A stretch of DNA of 7,911 bases from Novosphingopyxis sp042090735 (GTDB lineage Bacteria; Pseudomonadota; Alphaproteobacteria; Sphingomonadales; Sphingomonadaceae), in NCBI GenBank assembly GCA_042090735.1, contig JBELIU010000135.1, positions 1-7,911 on the forward strand, written 5' to 3'. Under the pieces are notes generated by a model. It did no database searches. It saw only the letters and a list, made by a program, of their open reading frames with translations, and was not told the origin of the DNA. Position numbers and translations under genes: made by a program. This document shows positions 1-6,812 of this stretch, in pieces (position 1 is the first letter of the stretch; each line of letters begins with the position of its first letter).

Positions 1-12
1 GGTAGCCTTGAA

Positions 13-51
13 TCAAGCGCTCAGTCTCAGGTCAAGCTTTGTCCACGAAGC
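13..51 (-). pseudogene. Out-of-frame continuation of the TonB receptor barrel
   Basis: Directly after the in-frame GVVL of the receptor, the alternative minus-strand frame reads ASWTKLDLRLSA and then meets TGA at 13-15, followed by FKAT. In full-length receptors of this type the segment after KTIGVVL is typically TPSF/W-x-x-L-x-L-x-L-x-x-DYF. The shifted frame therefore matches the expected barrel strand far better than the in-frame tail GFVDKA. I infer an indel near 51-53 and a second lesion at or near 13-15. The family pattern is recalled, not searched, and only 31 bases lie beyond the receptor stop. Confidence 0.45.
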
Positions 52-2422
52 CTAGCACGACACCGATCGTCTTCGCCTTTGAGGTCTCCGACTTAACCGT
101 TCCAAGTCCGCCGGACGAGAAGGTGGTAAAGGTGATCGCACCCGCCTGATAATTGGCCGGAATACCATCTGCCGCGCAATTGTCCGCAATCCGCTGAGAG
201 ATCGCACCAGCAGCCAGCGCGCCGGTATATCCGCCGCAAATGTCCGAACGCTGCGACGAAAACGACGTCTGATCGGCAAGAAATAGCTCATACAGGGCAG
301 GAGCGCGGAAAGAAGTACCGTAGCTGCCCCGGAACCTCAAGAAATCGGTCAGCGCCCAGTTGACACCTACCTTGTAGGTGAAGTTGCCGTTGTCCGATGC
401 GGAAACGCCATCGGAGTCGCGTGTCGCCTCGACATTTGTAAGCCGGCCGGCCAGCGAGATTGTCAAATCCTCGAAGAACGGCCTGTCTTTCAAGAGTGGA
501 ATGGAAAGCTCACCAAACGCCTCGGTGGTAACGCTCTTGCCGGCAGTGATGCCGCCTGAGGACGCCCCCCACGCGTTTGCAGCTAGAGTGATCTCGCCAG
601 GTGTATCGTTAATCTTGTCACGGCGCGCTGTAATGCCGACGGCCATGCCTAGCGGCCCGCCGGGCAAATCGAAAAGCTCCCCGCTAAGCGTCGCTTCACC
701 GGTTAGCTGCGTGTAGACGGTACGGCCTTCTTCCCAATCGAAAAGGAAGTCCACCTGGGCAGGAGTAAGTTCACCCCGCAGAAAATAGGGATCGGCCCAA
801 GGAATATCGATGCATTGCTTGCCTGAAACCGGCAGCGTAGTGCCAACACAGGACGAAGTCTGGAAGTATCCGCTGTCGTAGGCGTCCTGCAAGATTTGCT
901 CGTTGCGATAGCGCCCGACGCTCTTGCTGTACTGACCATATACCTCGTACCGCCAGTTGCCGGCCGAGCTCAGATTTCCCCGTAAACCGCCCATGCCGCG
1001 CAGGTAATCTACGCGCTGGCTGGAGTCGGCGTGATTGGTGATGGCCGTTGGGCTGATAAAGTTGATCCCCTCGAAGCCGCCGCCCCAATAATTGAAAGCG
1101 TTTCCGGCCCCGCTGCCGTAGAGATCCCCGGTGTAGCCAAAGTTCCAGAATTGCCGCCAGCCATTCTGGTAGGTCTCACGCCGATTATACAGGAACTCGC
1201 CGAACAGTTCGGCGGCATCGCTGATCTCGAACGAAGCTTCCGCATAGCCGGTGTAGAGATCGGTTTCCGGAATGATCGTCTGCTCGGCAACGAAAGGATG
1301 ATAGGCGTTCTGCACGGCCATCGAGGCTGCGTCATAGCCGGTGGGGAAGAAACCCGGCGGGGCGCTAAAGTCCCCCGGATAGGCGGGAGCGCCAAAGGCC
1401 GGAATACCGAGCCTCCCCGCGCCCGGCCCGCTTGGATACTGATACTGAAGCAATACAGCCCGGCCGCCGATGGATGTGTTGATACCGGTGTCCGGTCCGC
1501 CCGGTCCATCGAGCCGCAAGTTGTCGATAAGATTGTAGGTCCAGACATGGCCCCAGCGGAGATCCTCGCAATGCGGCTTGCCGGTACGCGGATCGATGAG
1601 GTCGCTTCGATTGCCGCTTTCGTCGAAGATGTAGGCTTCCGGGCAGGCAAGATAATCGCGGTCGCCGCGTTTTAATTCGTTAGTGTGCGAATAATCGCCC
1701 GCGATTAGGAAATGTCCGCGATCGAACACCTTTCCGTAGGCGCCGCTGATCCGATATTCCTCGCCTCCGGAATCGAAGGGCACCGAGACGTTGAAGTTCA
1801 TTTTCAGACCCTCGACGCTGTCCTGCGTAAGGATGTTGACCACGCCCGCGATCGCGTCGGAACCGTAGATCGATGACGCGCCCGTCTTGAGGATTTGGAT
1901 GTCCTTGATGATCGACAACGGCAGAACGTTCAGGTCGAAAGACGAAACGGCGCCACGCGTACCGGCCGGACCCGCACGACGGCCGTTTAGCAGGACGAGA
2001 GTCCGGTTGGCTCCCAGCCCGCGAAGGTTAATCGTCTGAGCACCGGGGCCACCATTGGTCACGAAGTTGGATGAGAGGGCCGCCGTTATCTGAGTGGAAC
2101 CTGCCGCCACCGGCGAGCTTTGCAGAGCGCTGGCGAGATCGAGACGACCTTCTTTCCGCGCAATGTCTGGGCTCACGATCGAGATCGGATCGGGGCTATT
2201 ATAAGGCGTAACAGTAGAGATGCGCGAGCCGGTAACAACGATCGCCTCGACCTCATCGGCCTGAGCAGCCTCTTGTGGCTGAACGACGCTTAAATCGCCA
2301 TCTGCTTGCGGAGCCGCTTGTTCAACGTCTTGCGCTTGGGCGCCGGTCGCGATGGTCAGAGCCGCAAAACCGGCGCTCGCCAGAAGAGCGACCTTGCGGC
2401 CGCCACCATGGATTTTTCTCAT
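32..2422 (-). CDS. TonB-dependent outer-membrane receptor, C-terminally truncated (probable decaying gene)
   Basis: The 796-residue product resembles TonB-dependent receptors, outer-membrane barrels that import siderophores, cobalamin, glycans or other ligands using energy passed on by TonB. Residues 1-30 form a signal peptide with a basic start, a hydrophobic core (VALLASAGFAALTIA) and an AQA cleavage site. A TonB-box-like stretch EAIVVTG lies at about 59-65. The plug follows (about 74-200), with INLRGLGANRTLVLLNGRR and GASSIYGSDAIAGVVNIL. Alternating aromatic barrel strands run to the end, including GTSFRAPALYELF near 702-714. The start is supported by AGGGGA seven bases upstream (2430-2435). 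Relatives of this type, from memory, are roughly 950-1000 residues and end in an aromatic residue. This one ends in GFVDKA, so the last barrel strands are missing. The reading frame breaks after GVVL (787-790); see findings. The ligand cannot be told from sequence. The family call is firm, but whether a working protein is made is doubtful. Confidence 0.9.
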   Translation of the reverse strand: MRKIHGGGRKVALLASAGFAALTIATGAQAQDVEQAAPQADGDLSVVQPQEAAQADEVEAIVVTGSRISTVTPYNSPDPISIVSPDIARKEGRLDLASALQSSPVAAGSTQITAALSSNFVTNGGPGAQTINLRGLGANRTLVLLNGRRAGPAGTRGAVSSFDLNVLPLSIIKDIQILKTGASSIYGSDAIAGVVNILTQDSVEGLKMNFNVSVPFDSGGEEYRISGAYGKVFDRGHFLIAGDYSHTNELKRGDRDYLACPEAYIFDESGNRSDLIDPRTGKPHCEDLRWGHVWTYNLIDNLRLDGPGGPDTGINTSIGGRAVLLQYQYPSGPGAGRLGIPAFGAPAYPGDFSAPPGFFPTGYDAASMAVQNAYHPFVAEQTIIPETDLYTGYAEASFEISDAAELFGEFLYNRRETYQNGWRQFWNFGYTGDLYGSGAGNAFNYWGGGFEGINFISPTAITNHADSSQRVDYLRGMGGLRGNLSSAGNWRYEVYGQYSKSVGRYRNEQILQDAYDSGYFQTSSCVGTTLPVSGKQCIDIPWADPYFLRGELTPAQVDFLFDWEEGRTVYTQLTGEATLSGELFDLPGGPLGMAVGITARRDKINDTPGEITLAANAWGASSGGITAGKSVTTEAFGELSIPLLKDRPFFEDLTISLAGRLTNVEATRDSDGVSASDNGNFTYKVGVNWALTDFLRFRGSYGTSFRAPALYELFLADQTSFSSQRSDICGGYTGALAAGAISQRIADNCAADGIPANYQAGAITFTTFSSGGLGTVKSETSKAKTIGVVLGFVDKA

Positions 2423-2447
2423 GTCATATTCCCCTGAACGACATAAT

Positions 2448-2467
2448 CATGCGCTGCCCGGCGCATG
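2448..2467. repeat. Perfect inverted repeat in the receptor leader, 7-base arms
   Basis: CATGCGC and GCGCATG are exact reverse complements separated by six bases (TGCCCG). The repeat ends 25 bases upstream of the receptor start codon, just outside the ribosome-binding site. It could fold as a hairpin in the mRNA leader or be an operator for a dimeric regulator. The sequence shows the symmetry only; the role is inferred. Confidence 0.5.
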
Positions 2468-2552
2468 TTCTGGTCTTTTTGAAGCAAATGCTGGTCTGGC
2501 GCACAAGTGTCATTGCCCCCCATTTGCTGAAACGGAACATTCGCGTTAATTC

Positions 2553-2570
2553 TGTTGCTGTATTGCAACA
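2553..2570. promoter_or_regulatory. Perfect inverted repeat TGTTGC-N6-GCAACA, possible operator
   Basis: TGTTGC (2553-2558) and GCAACA (2565-2570) are exact reverse complements around a six-base AT-rich centre (TGTATT). It lies 131 bases upstream of the receptor start and 310 bases upstream of ku. The spacing and AT-rich centre fit a binding site for a dimeric helix-turn-helix regulator. Which gene it serves is not shown; the receptor is nearer. No regulator gene lies in the window. Confidence 0.35.
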
Positions 2571-2879
2571 AAGCCGCAGCAGCGCGCCTCGCCATTTCTG
2601 ATTGTTTCATGGTTTTCGCTGATGAATTTTTCAAAGCTGTTTGGCGCTTGGTCTTCTGAAAAGCGTTTGCGCTTGGCACACATCCAGATTCGCATTTATG
2701 CGTCAGAACTGATGGACGCGCGCCACCGGAGTCGCCCGCTTGGAAGGTCGCTCTTTGAAACAGGCGCCGTTTCTTCTCGCAATAGATCCTCGCGGCTGCT
2801 CGTTCGAGACAACAGAAAGCCCACCGTCGCAACCAAATGCCGCGCAATGCGCTGACTTTCCGTAAACAAGGAGCGCTTC

Positions 2880-3725
2880 ATGGCTGCACGCGCATATTGG
2901 ACCGGCCAAATCCGGCTGGCGCTCGTCTCGATCCCGGTCGAGATCTACACTGCTACCAAATCCGGCGCGAAGATTTCGTTCAACCAGATTCACGAGCCCA
3001 GCGGCAAGCGCGTCCATTACGAAAAGACGGTGGAGGGTATCGGCCCGATAGACCGTGATGAAATCATCAAGGGTTACGAGCTATCCAAGGGAAATTACGT
3101 CCTTCTGGAAGAGGAGGAGATCGAAGCGGTCAAGGTCGAGAGCAAGAAGACGCTGGAACTCGTCCAGTTCGTCGACGCCTGCGAGATCGACCCGCTCTAT
3201 TTCGAAAAGCCCTATTATGTCGTGCCGTCCGACGATCTGGCCGAGGAAGCGTTCATCGTGCTGCGCGAGGCGCTGCGGCAGGCGCAAAAGGTGGCACTCG
3301 GCCAGCTGTCCGTGCGCGGCCAGGAGAAGCTGGTCGCGATCAAGCCCTGTGGCAAAGGCATGCTGCTCGAGATCCTGCGCTACGCCGATGAGGTGAAGAA
3401 GGGGCAGAGCTTTTTCGACGATATCCCTGATGACCAGCCCGAAGCCGAGCTGCTCGATCTGGCGACGACGCTGATCGAGAAGAAAAGCGCGCCTTTCGAT
3501 GCCGGCGAGTTTCATGATCGCTATGCCGATGCGCTGCAGAAGTTGATCGACAAGAAAGCGAAGTCGAAGAGCAACCAGGCGATCATCGAGGAGGATGACG
3601 AGCCCTCGTCCGGCGGCAAGGGCAATGTCGTGGACTTGATGGCCGCGCTCAAGAAGTCTGTCGGCAGCGAGGGCAAGGCGTCGGCCCCGAAGAAGAAGGC
3701 TGCGGCCAAGCGCAAGACCGCCTGA
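2880..3725 (+). CDS. ku: Ku, DNA-end-binding protein of bacterial non-homologous end joining
   Basis: Bacterial Ku is a homodimeric ring that threads onto double-strand DNA ends, protects and bridges them, and recruits LigD. The 281-residue product has the typical length and core. The N-terminal strand block is WTGQIRLALVSIPVEIYTAT (7-26). Conserved GYE sits at 65-67 and the signature IDPLYFEKPYYVVPS at 103-117. The helical ring portion follows (about 118-225), then VDLMAALKKSV at 251-261, a pattern common near the C terminus of bacterial Ku. The tail is rich in lysine and alanine (APKKKAAAKRKTA, 269-281). Such basic tails in other bacterial Ku proteins aid DNA binding. The start is supported by AAGGAG at 2868-2873, six bases before the ATG. 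The stop is one base from the ligD start, so the two are almost certainly co-transcribed. No broken motif was seen. Confidence 0.97.
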   Translation: MAARAYWTGQIRLALVSIPVEIYTATKSGAKISFNQIHEPSGKRVHYEKTVEGIGPIDRDEIIKGYELSKGNYVLLEEEEIEAVKVESKKTLELVQFVDACEIDPLYFEKPYYVVPSDDLAEEAFIVLREALRQAQKVALGQLSVRGQEKLVAIKPCGKGMLLEILRYADEVKKGQSFFDDIPDDQPEAELLDLATTLIEKKSAPFDAGEFHDRYADALQKLIDKKAKSKSNQAIIEEDDEPSSGGKGNVVDLMAALKKSVGSEGKASAPKKKAAAKRKTA

Positions 3726-3726
3726 A

Positions 3727-6255
3727 ATGGCAAAATCCGCTGATCCGCTTGCGACCTACAACGCCAAGCGTGATTTTTCCCGCACTGCGGAGCCATCGGG
3801 CGCGCGCGCGAGCAGCGCGCACGGCAATATCTTCATGGTCCAGAAGCACGATGCGACGCGCCTCCACTGGGATCTGCGGCTGGAAGCGGACGGCGTACTG
3901 AAGAGCTGGGCGGTGACCAAGGGGCCTTCGCCCGATCCGGACATAAAGCGTCTGGCGGTACGCACCGAGGATCATCCGCTCTCCTATGCCAGCTTCGAAG
4001 GTACGATCCCGCAAAAGGAATATGGCGGCGGCACGGTAATGCTGTGGGACCGGGGGACGTGGGAGCCGGTGGAGGGCAAAAGCTGGAAGGATATCGAGAA
4101 AGGCCATCTCCATTTCACGCTGCATGGAGAGCGGATGAAGGGAGAGTGGCTCCTGATCCGGCTGAAACCAAAGTCGAAAGAAAAGCGCGAGAACTGGCTG
4201 CTGCGCAAGCTGCAGGACGATCATGCCCAAGCGGGCGACGGGCTGGTCGCGCACGCGCTCACCAGCATCGCCACCGGCCGGTCGATGGCCGAGATCGCCG
4301 CCGACACCGACGGCGAGTTCGCGCTGGAAGGCAAGACGGGCAAGGCGTTTGTCGATCAGATGGCCGAGGCGAAGACGCACCGCGATGCAGCGGCGAAAAA
4401 GTCGGCGAAACCCAAACGCAAAGGTGGAGGCAAGCCGCCCAAATTCCGCAAACCGCAACTCGCCGCGCTGGTCGACGCGGTGCCCGCTGGCAATGGGTGG
4501 ATGCACGAGATCAAGTTCGACGGCTACCGCGCGCTGATCGCCGCCGGCGGCGAAACGGTGAACGTTTATACCCGCAGCGGCAAAGACTGGACCGACAAGT
4601 TCGGACCGCTGGTCGATGCGGTAGCCGCGCTGGATCTGCCGCCATGCCTGATCGATGGCGAAATCACAGCGCCCGGCAGGGATGGCAATCCCGATTTCTC
4701 CAGCCTGCAGGCGGTGCTGAAGCGCGGCCACGGATCGCAGGGGCCGGGAGACGCGCTAACCTATCACGCGTTCGACCTGCTCGAGCTGGACGGCGAGGAC
4801 CTGGCGGACCTCACCAATATCGAGCGCAAGGAGCGGCTCGAGGCGCTGCTCGCCGAGGCGGCGGAGCCGATCCTTGTTGCCGATCACGTCATCGGCGCGG
4901 GCGAGAAGCTCTATCGTGCGATGTGCGATGCGGGGCAGGAGGGGATCATCTCCAAGACGATCGACGGCCGCTATCGGGCCACGCGCAGCAAGGCGTGGGT
5001 CAAGGTCAAGTGCACGCGGCGGCAGGAGTTTGTGATTGCCGGCTGGAGCGAAAGCGGCGCGCGCGGGCGGCCTTTCGCCTCATTGGTCTTGGCGCAGCAC
5101 GAGAACGGTGAGCTGACTTACAAGGGTAAGGTCGGCACCGGTTTCGATGCCGACACGCTGGACGAGCTCGCCGCGAAAATGCGCTCGCTCGCGCGTAAGA
5201 CCGCGCCGGTGGAGGCGGACCGGGCGCAGGCGCGCGGCGTCCATTGGATCACGCCCAAGCTGGTCGCCGAGATCGCCTTTGCCGAATTCACCGCCGACGG
5301 CAATGTCCGCCACGCCAGCTTTCTCGGCCTGCGCGGCGACAAGACGGCGGATGAGGTGAGGCCGGAGAAACCGGTAAAACCCCCGGCCAAGGCCAGGGGC
5401 GTCACTATTTCCAGCCGGGACCGCGTCGTCTTTCCCGACAGCGGGCAAACCAAGGGGCAACTTGCCGATTATTATGAGGTTGTCGCGCCGCTGATGCTGC
5501 CTTTCGCCGCGAACCGCCCGGTCAGCCTCGTGCGCTGTCCGCAGGGACGGGCGAAGAAATGCTTTTTCCAGAAGCACGACAGCGGCTCTTTCGGCGACGC
5601 CGTTCACCATGTGCCAATCCGTGACAAGCAGGGCGCCGCGGAGGACTATCTCTATGTCGAGGACGGACGCGGCATCCTGCAATGCGTGCAGATGGGCTCG
5701 ATCGAATTCCACGGCTGGGGCGCGCGAGCCAAGGACGTGGAGGCGCCCGATCGGATGATCTTCGATCTCGACCCCGACGAGGGGCTAGAATTCGGAGACG
5801 TGAAGGCGGCGGCGGTCGACATCCGCAAGACGCTGGCCGACCTCGGCCTCGTCAGCTTTGCGATGCTGTCCGGCGGCAAGGGCGTGCACGTGGTGGTGCC
5901 GCTGACGCGTAGGCACAGCTGGGATGCGCACAAGGATTTTGCGCGCAGGTTCGCGGAGGCATTGGCATTGCGCGAACCAGACCGCTTCACGGCGACGATG
6001 AGCAAAGCCAAGCGTAAAGGGAAAATCTTCATCGACTGGCTGCGCAACCAGCGCGGCGCAACCGCTGTGCTGCCTTACTCAGCCCGCGCCCGCAGCGGCG
6101 CCCCCGTCGCCGTGCCGATAGCTTGGGAAGAGCTGGACGGCATGATGGACGCTCATCCCTTTTCGATCGACGACGCCGAAAAGCTCCTTAAGCGAGCGGA
6201 AAACAGGGCATTGCAGGGCTGGGGGCTGATCGAGCAGGAGCTACCGGATATCTGA
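3727..6255 (+). CDS. ligD: LigD, multifunctional NHEJ DNA ligase (phosphoesterase-ligase-polymerase)
   Basis: LigD processes and seals broken DNA ends held by Ku. Three domains can be read in the 842 residues. The 3'-phosphoesterase (about 30-165) has H41, H47, D49, R51, H83 and Y87, matching the active-site pattern known from Pseudomonas LigD. A Lys/Gly/Pro-rich linker (about 220-245) leads to the ATP-dependent ligase (about 246-545). This has motif I KFDGYR with adenylated K263, then LIDGEI (308-313), YHAFDLLELDG (346-356), EGIISK (405-410) and WVKVKC (424-429), followed by an OB fold. The primase-like polymerase (about 556-842) has DLDPD (D680, D682), SGGKGVH (715-721) and IFIDWLRNQRGATAVLPYSAR with D770. 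All expected catalytic residues are present, so the protein should be active. The order PE-Lig-Pol is that of Pseudomonas, not the Pol-PE-Lig of mycobacteria. No clear ribosome-binding site precedes the ATG. The ku stop is one base away (TGAAATG), which suggests translational coupling. Confidence 0.98.
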   Translation: MAKSADPLATYNAKRDFSRTAEPSGARASSAHGNIFMVQKHDATRLHWDLRLEADGVLKSWAVTKGPSPDPDIKRLAVRTEDHPLSYASFEGTIPQKEYGGGTVMLWDRGTWEPVEGKSWKDIEKGHLHFTLHGERMKGEWLLIRLKPKSKEKRENWLLRKLQDDHAQAGDGLVAHALTSIATGRSMAEIAADTDGEFALEGKTGKAFVDQMAEAKTHRDAAAKKSAKPKRKGGGKPPKFRKPQLAALVDAVPAGNGWMHEIKFDGYRALIAAGGETVNVYTRSGKDWTDKFGPLVDAVAALDLPPCLIDGEITAPGRDGNPDFSSLQAVLKRGHGSQGPGDALTYHAFDLLELDGEDLADLTNIERKERLEALLAEAAEPILVADHVIGAGEKLYRAMCDAGQEGIISKTIDGRYRATRSKAWVKVKCTRRQEFVIAGWSESGARGRPFASLVLAQHENGELTYKGKVGTGFDADTLDELAAKMRSLARKTAPVEADRAQARGVHWITPKLVAEIAFAEFTADGNVRHASFLGLRGDKTADEVRPEKPVKPPAKARGVTISSRDRVVFPDSGQTKGQLADYYEVVAPLMLPFAANRPVSLVRCPQGRAKKCFFQKHDSGSFGDAVHHVPIRDKQGAAEDYLYVEDGRGILQCVQMGSIEFHGWGARAKDVEAPDRMIFDLDPDEGLEFGDVKAAAVDIRKTLADLGLVSFAMLSGGKGVHVVVPLTRRHSWDAHKDFARRFAEALALREPDRFTATMSKAKRKGKIFIDWLRNQRGATAVLPYSARARSGAPVAVPIAWEELDGMMDAHPFSIDDAEKLLKRAENRALQGWGLIEQELPDI

Positions 6256-6543
6256 CCACTTTCGCTCAGCCAGCGGCGCTTGAAATTTCCAGCCCGTAAT
6301 ATCTCGGCTTTTGTTCGGAGATCGCCGCTTCCCGAATGAACCCACCTCCGCGACCCATGAGTAGCGCCTTGGCGATGGACATTGGCAGGCAGGTTCCGCG
6401 TGCACCAAGATTGCTTCGGCACAGCCAAAATCAAAGGCAACGGCATAATTTTTGGGAATCGACGCAGGAACCGCGCATCCGGTCCTGACCTTCGCTTCTG
6501 AAAAGGCCGGATTTCCGCAAGTTCGAAGATGTGTGAAAAATAA
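6256..6543. other. Intergenic region between ligD and the tRNA gene
   Basis: No confident gene is seen here. It holds the short minus-strand open frame described separately. No strong intrinsic terminator is visible after ligD; CGCT-CAGCC-AGCG (6263-6275) could form only a four-base-pair stem and lacks a T run. On the tRNA side a run of five A on the plus strand (6536-6540) would give a U-rich stretch just past the tRNA 3' end, but without an adjacent GC-rich hairpin. Confidence 0.5.
6266..6430 (-). pseudogene. Unrecognised protein-like open frame, possible gene remnant or small protein
   Basis: This minus-strand frame is open for 54 codons before its stop at 6266-6268 and is bounded upstream by a stop at 6431-6433. 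It reads like protein: RGTCLPMSIAKALLMG, then GRGGGFIREAAISEQK, then PRYYGLEISSAAG. If started at its first ATG (6382) it would encode 38 residues, with no evident ribosome-binding site. I do not recognise the family. It could be the end of a broken gene, a real small protein, or a chance open frame in GC-rich DNA. It converges on ligD, whose stop lies 10 bases away. Confidence 0.2.
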
Positions 6544-6620
6544 TGGTCGGGACGATAGGATTCGAACCTACGACCCCCACACCCCCAGTGTGATGCGCTA
6601 CCAGACTGCGCTACGTCCCG
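6544..6620 (-). tRNA. tRNA-Pro(GGG)
   Basis: The minus strand folds into a full cloverleaf of 77 bases with encoded CCA. The acceptor stem CGGGACG pairs perfectly with CGTCCCG. The D stem is GCGC/GCGC. The anticodon stem TCACA/TGTGG closes (with one T-G pair) a seven-base loop CTGGGGG, giving anticodon GGG, which reads CCC proline codons. The T stem GTAGG/CCTAT carries the TTCGAAT loop. The discriminator is A73 and the gene itself supplies CCA (6544-6546). A strong promoter lies directly upstream. An open frame on the opposite strand across this gene is an artefact of the tRNA sequence. Confidence 0.96.
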
Positions 6621-6632
6621 ACCGAGCGGCGG

Positions 6633-6661
6633 CCTATAGGGCGGGCGAATTGCTTGTGCAA
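6633..6661 (-). promoter_or_regulatory. Sigma-70-type promoter of tRNA-Pro
   Basis: On the minus strand, TTGCAC (6656-6661) and TATAGG (6633-6638) are separated by exactly 17 bases, close to the TTGACA/TATAAT ideal. Transcription would begin a few bases before the tRNA 5' end at 6620. The segment after the -10 is GC-rich (GCCGCCGCTCGG), the kind of discriminator linked in other bacteria to stringent control of stable RNA genes. The control is inferred; the elements are seen. Confidence 0.65.
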
Positions 6662-6671
6662 GCCTTCCGCG

Positions 6672-6714
6672 TTCGATCGGTCATTGCGCAGGCTGCATTC
6701 GATCGCCGTTGCGC
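6672..6714 (+). repeat. Imperfect direct repeat TTCGATCG-N3/4-TTGCGC
   Basis: TTCGATCG followed by TTGCGC occurs twice: at 6672-6679 plus 6684-6689 (four-base gap) and at 6698-6705 plus 6709-6714 (three-base gap). The copies are 25-26 bases apart, in the space between the tRNA promoter and yajC. They may be tandem regulator sites or a chance duplication. The second TTGCGC overlaps the possible yajC -35. Confidence 0.35.
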
Positions 6715-6735
6715 GGCGGGGCGGGGAGTGATAAT
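6709..6735 (+). promoter_or_regulatory. Possible promoter for yajC-secD
   Basis: TTGCGC (6709-6714) and GATAAT (6730-6735) could be -35 and -10 elements. The -10 matches five of six consensus bases, but the 15-base spacing is shorter than the usual 16-18. It would give a leader of about 70 bases before the yajC ATG. It is the best candidate in the 192-base gap between the divergent tRNA gene and yajC. Confidence 0.3.
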
Positions 6736-6812
6736 CGCCCGCCCGGTCCCATATCTGGCACGCGCGGTCGCCACAGACCGCTGCCCGCTTATCTTTCCTA
6801 AAGGGAAATTCG

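Larger units (their letters stand above)
2423..2879. other. Divergent intergenic region between the TonB receptor and ku
   Basis: This stretch separates the leftward receptor gene from rightward ku, so it should hold promoters for both. The receptor side has two perfect inverted repeats (2448-2467 and 2553-2570). The sequence is less GC-rich between about 2500 and 2700 than the flanking genes, which suits regulatory DNA. Near ku there is a TTGGCA (2673-2678) that could be a -35 element, but no good -10 lies 16-18 bases downstream, so I do not call a ku promoter. Open frames crossing the region on both strands have no recognisable protein character. GCGCTTGG occurs twice (2644-2651 and 2669-2676), possibly by chance. 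Confidence 0.6.

Noticed and set aside
1031..1675. Plus-strand open frame of 214 codons within the receptor gene
   Set aside because: It is antisense to well-recognised receptor barrel sequence and has no family resemblance or ribosome-binding site.
2644..2676. Direct repeat GCGCTTGG twice upstream of ku
   Set aside because: Eight bases only, in GC-rich DNA, with no symmetry and no link to promoter elements; likely chance.
2419..2847. Minus-strand open frame of 142 codons across the receptor-ku intergenic region
   Set aside because: Its translation has no recognisable domain or typical codon pattern, and it overlaps the palindromes and the expected promoter DNA.
2700..2879. SOS (LexA) box upstream of ku
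   Set aside because: I looked for the alphaproteobacterial pattern GTTC-N7-GTTC or its complement. A single GTTC occurs near 2801, without a partner at the right distance.
3649..4731. Minus-strand open frame of 360 codons
   Set aside because: It lies opposite the end of ku and the first part of ligD, which have clear families in the plus frames. Long antisense frames are expected in GC-rich coding DNA.
4044..5111. Plus-strand open frame of 355 codons inside ligD
   Set aside because: Arg/Gly/Ala-rich composition typical of a shifted frame of GC-rich DNA; ligD itself occupies the region with intact motifs.
2423..6543. ku-ligD block as a mobile island next to a tRNA gene
   Set aside because: No integrase, no transposase, and no copy of the tRNA 3' end was seen on the far side of the block, so nothing supports tRNA-site integration.
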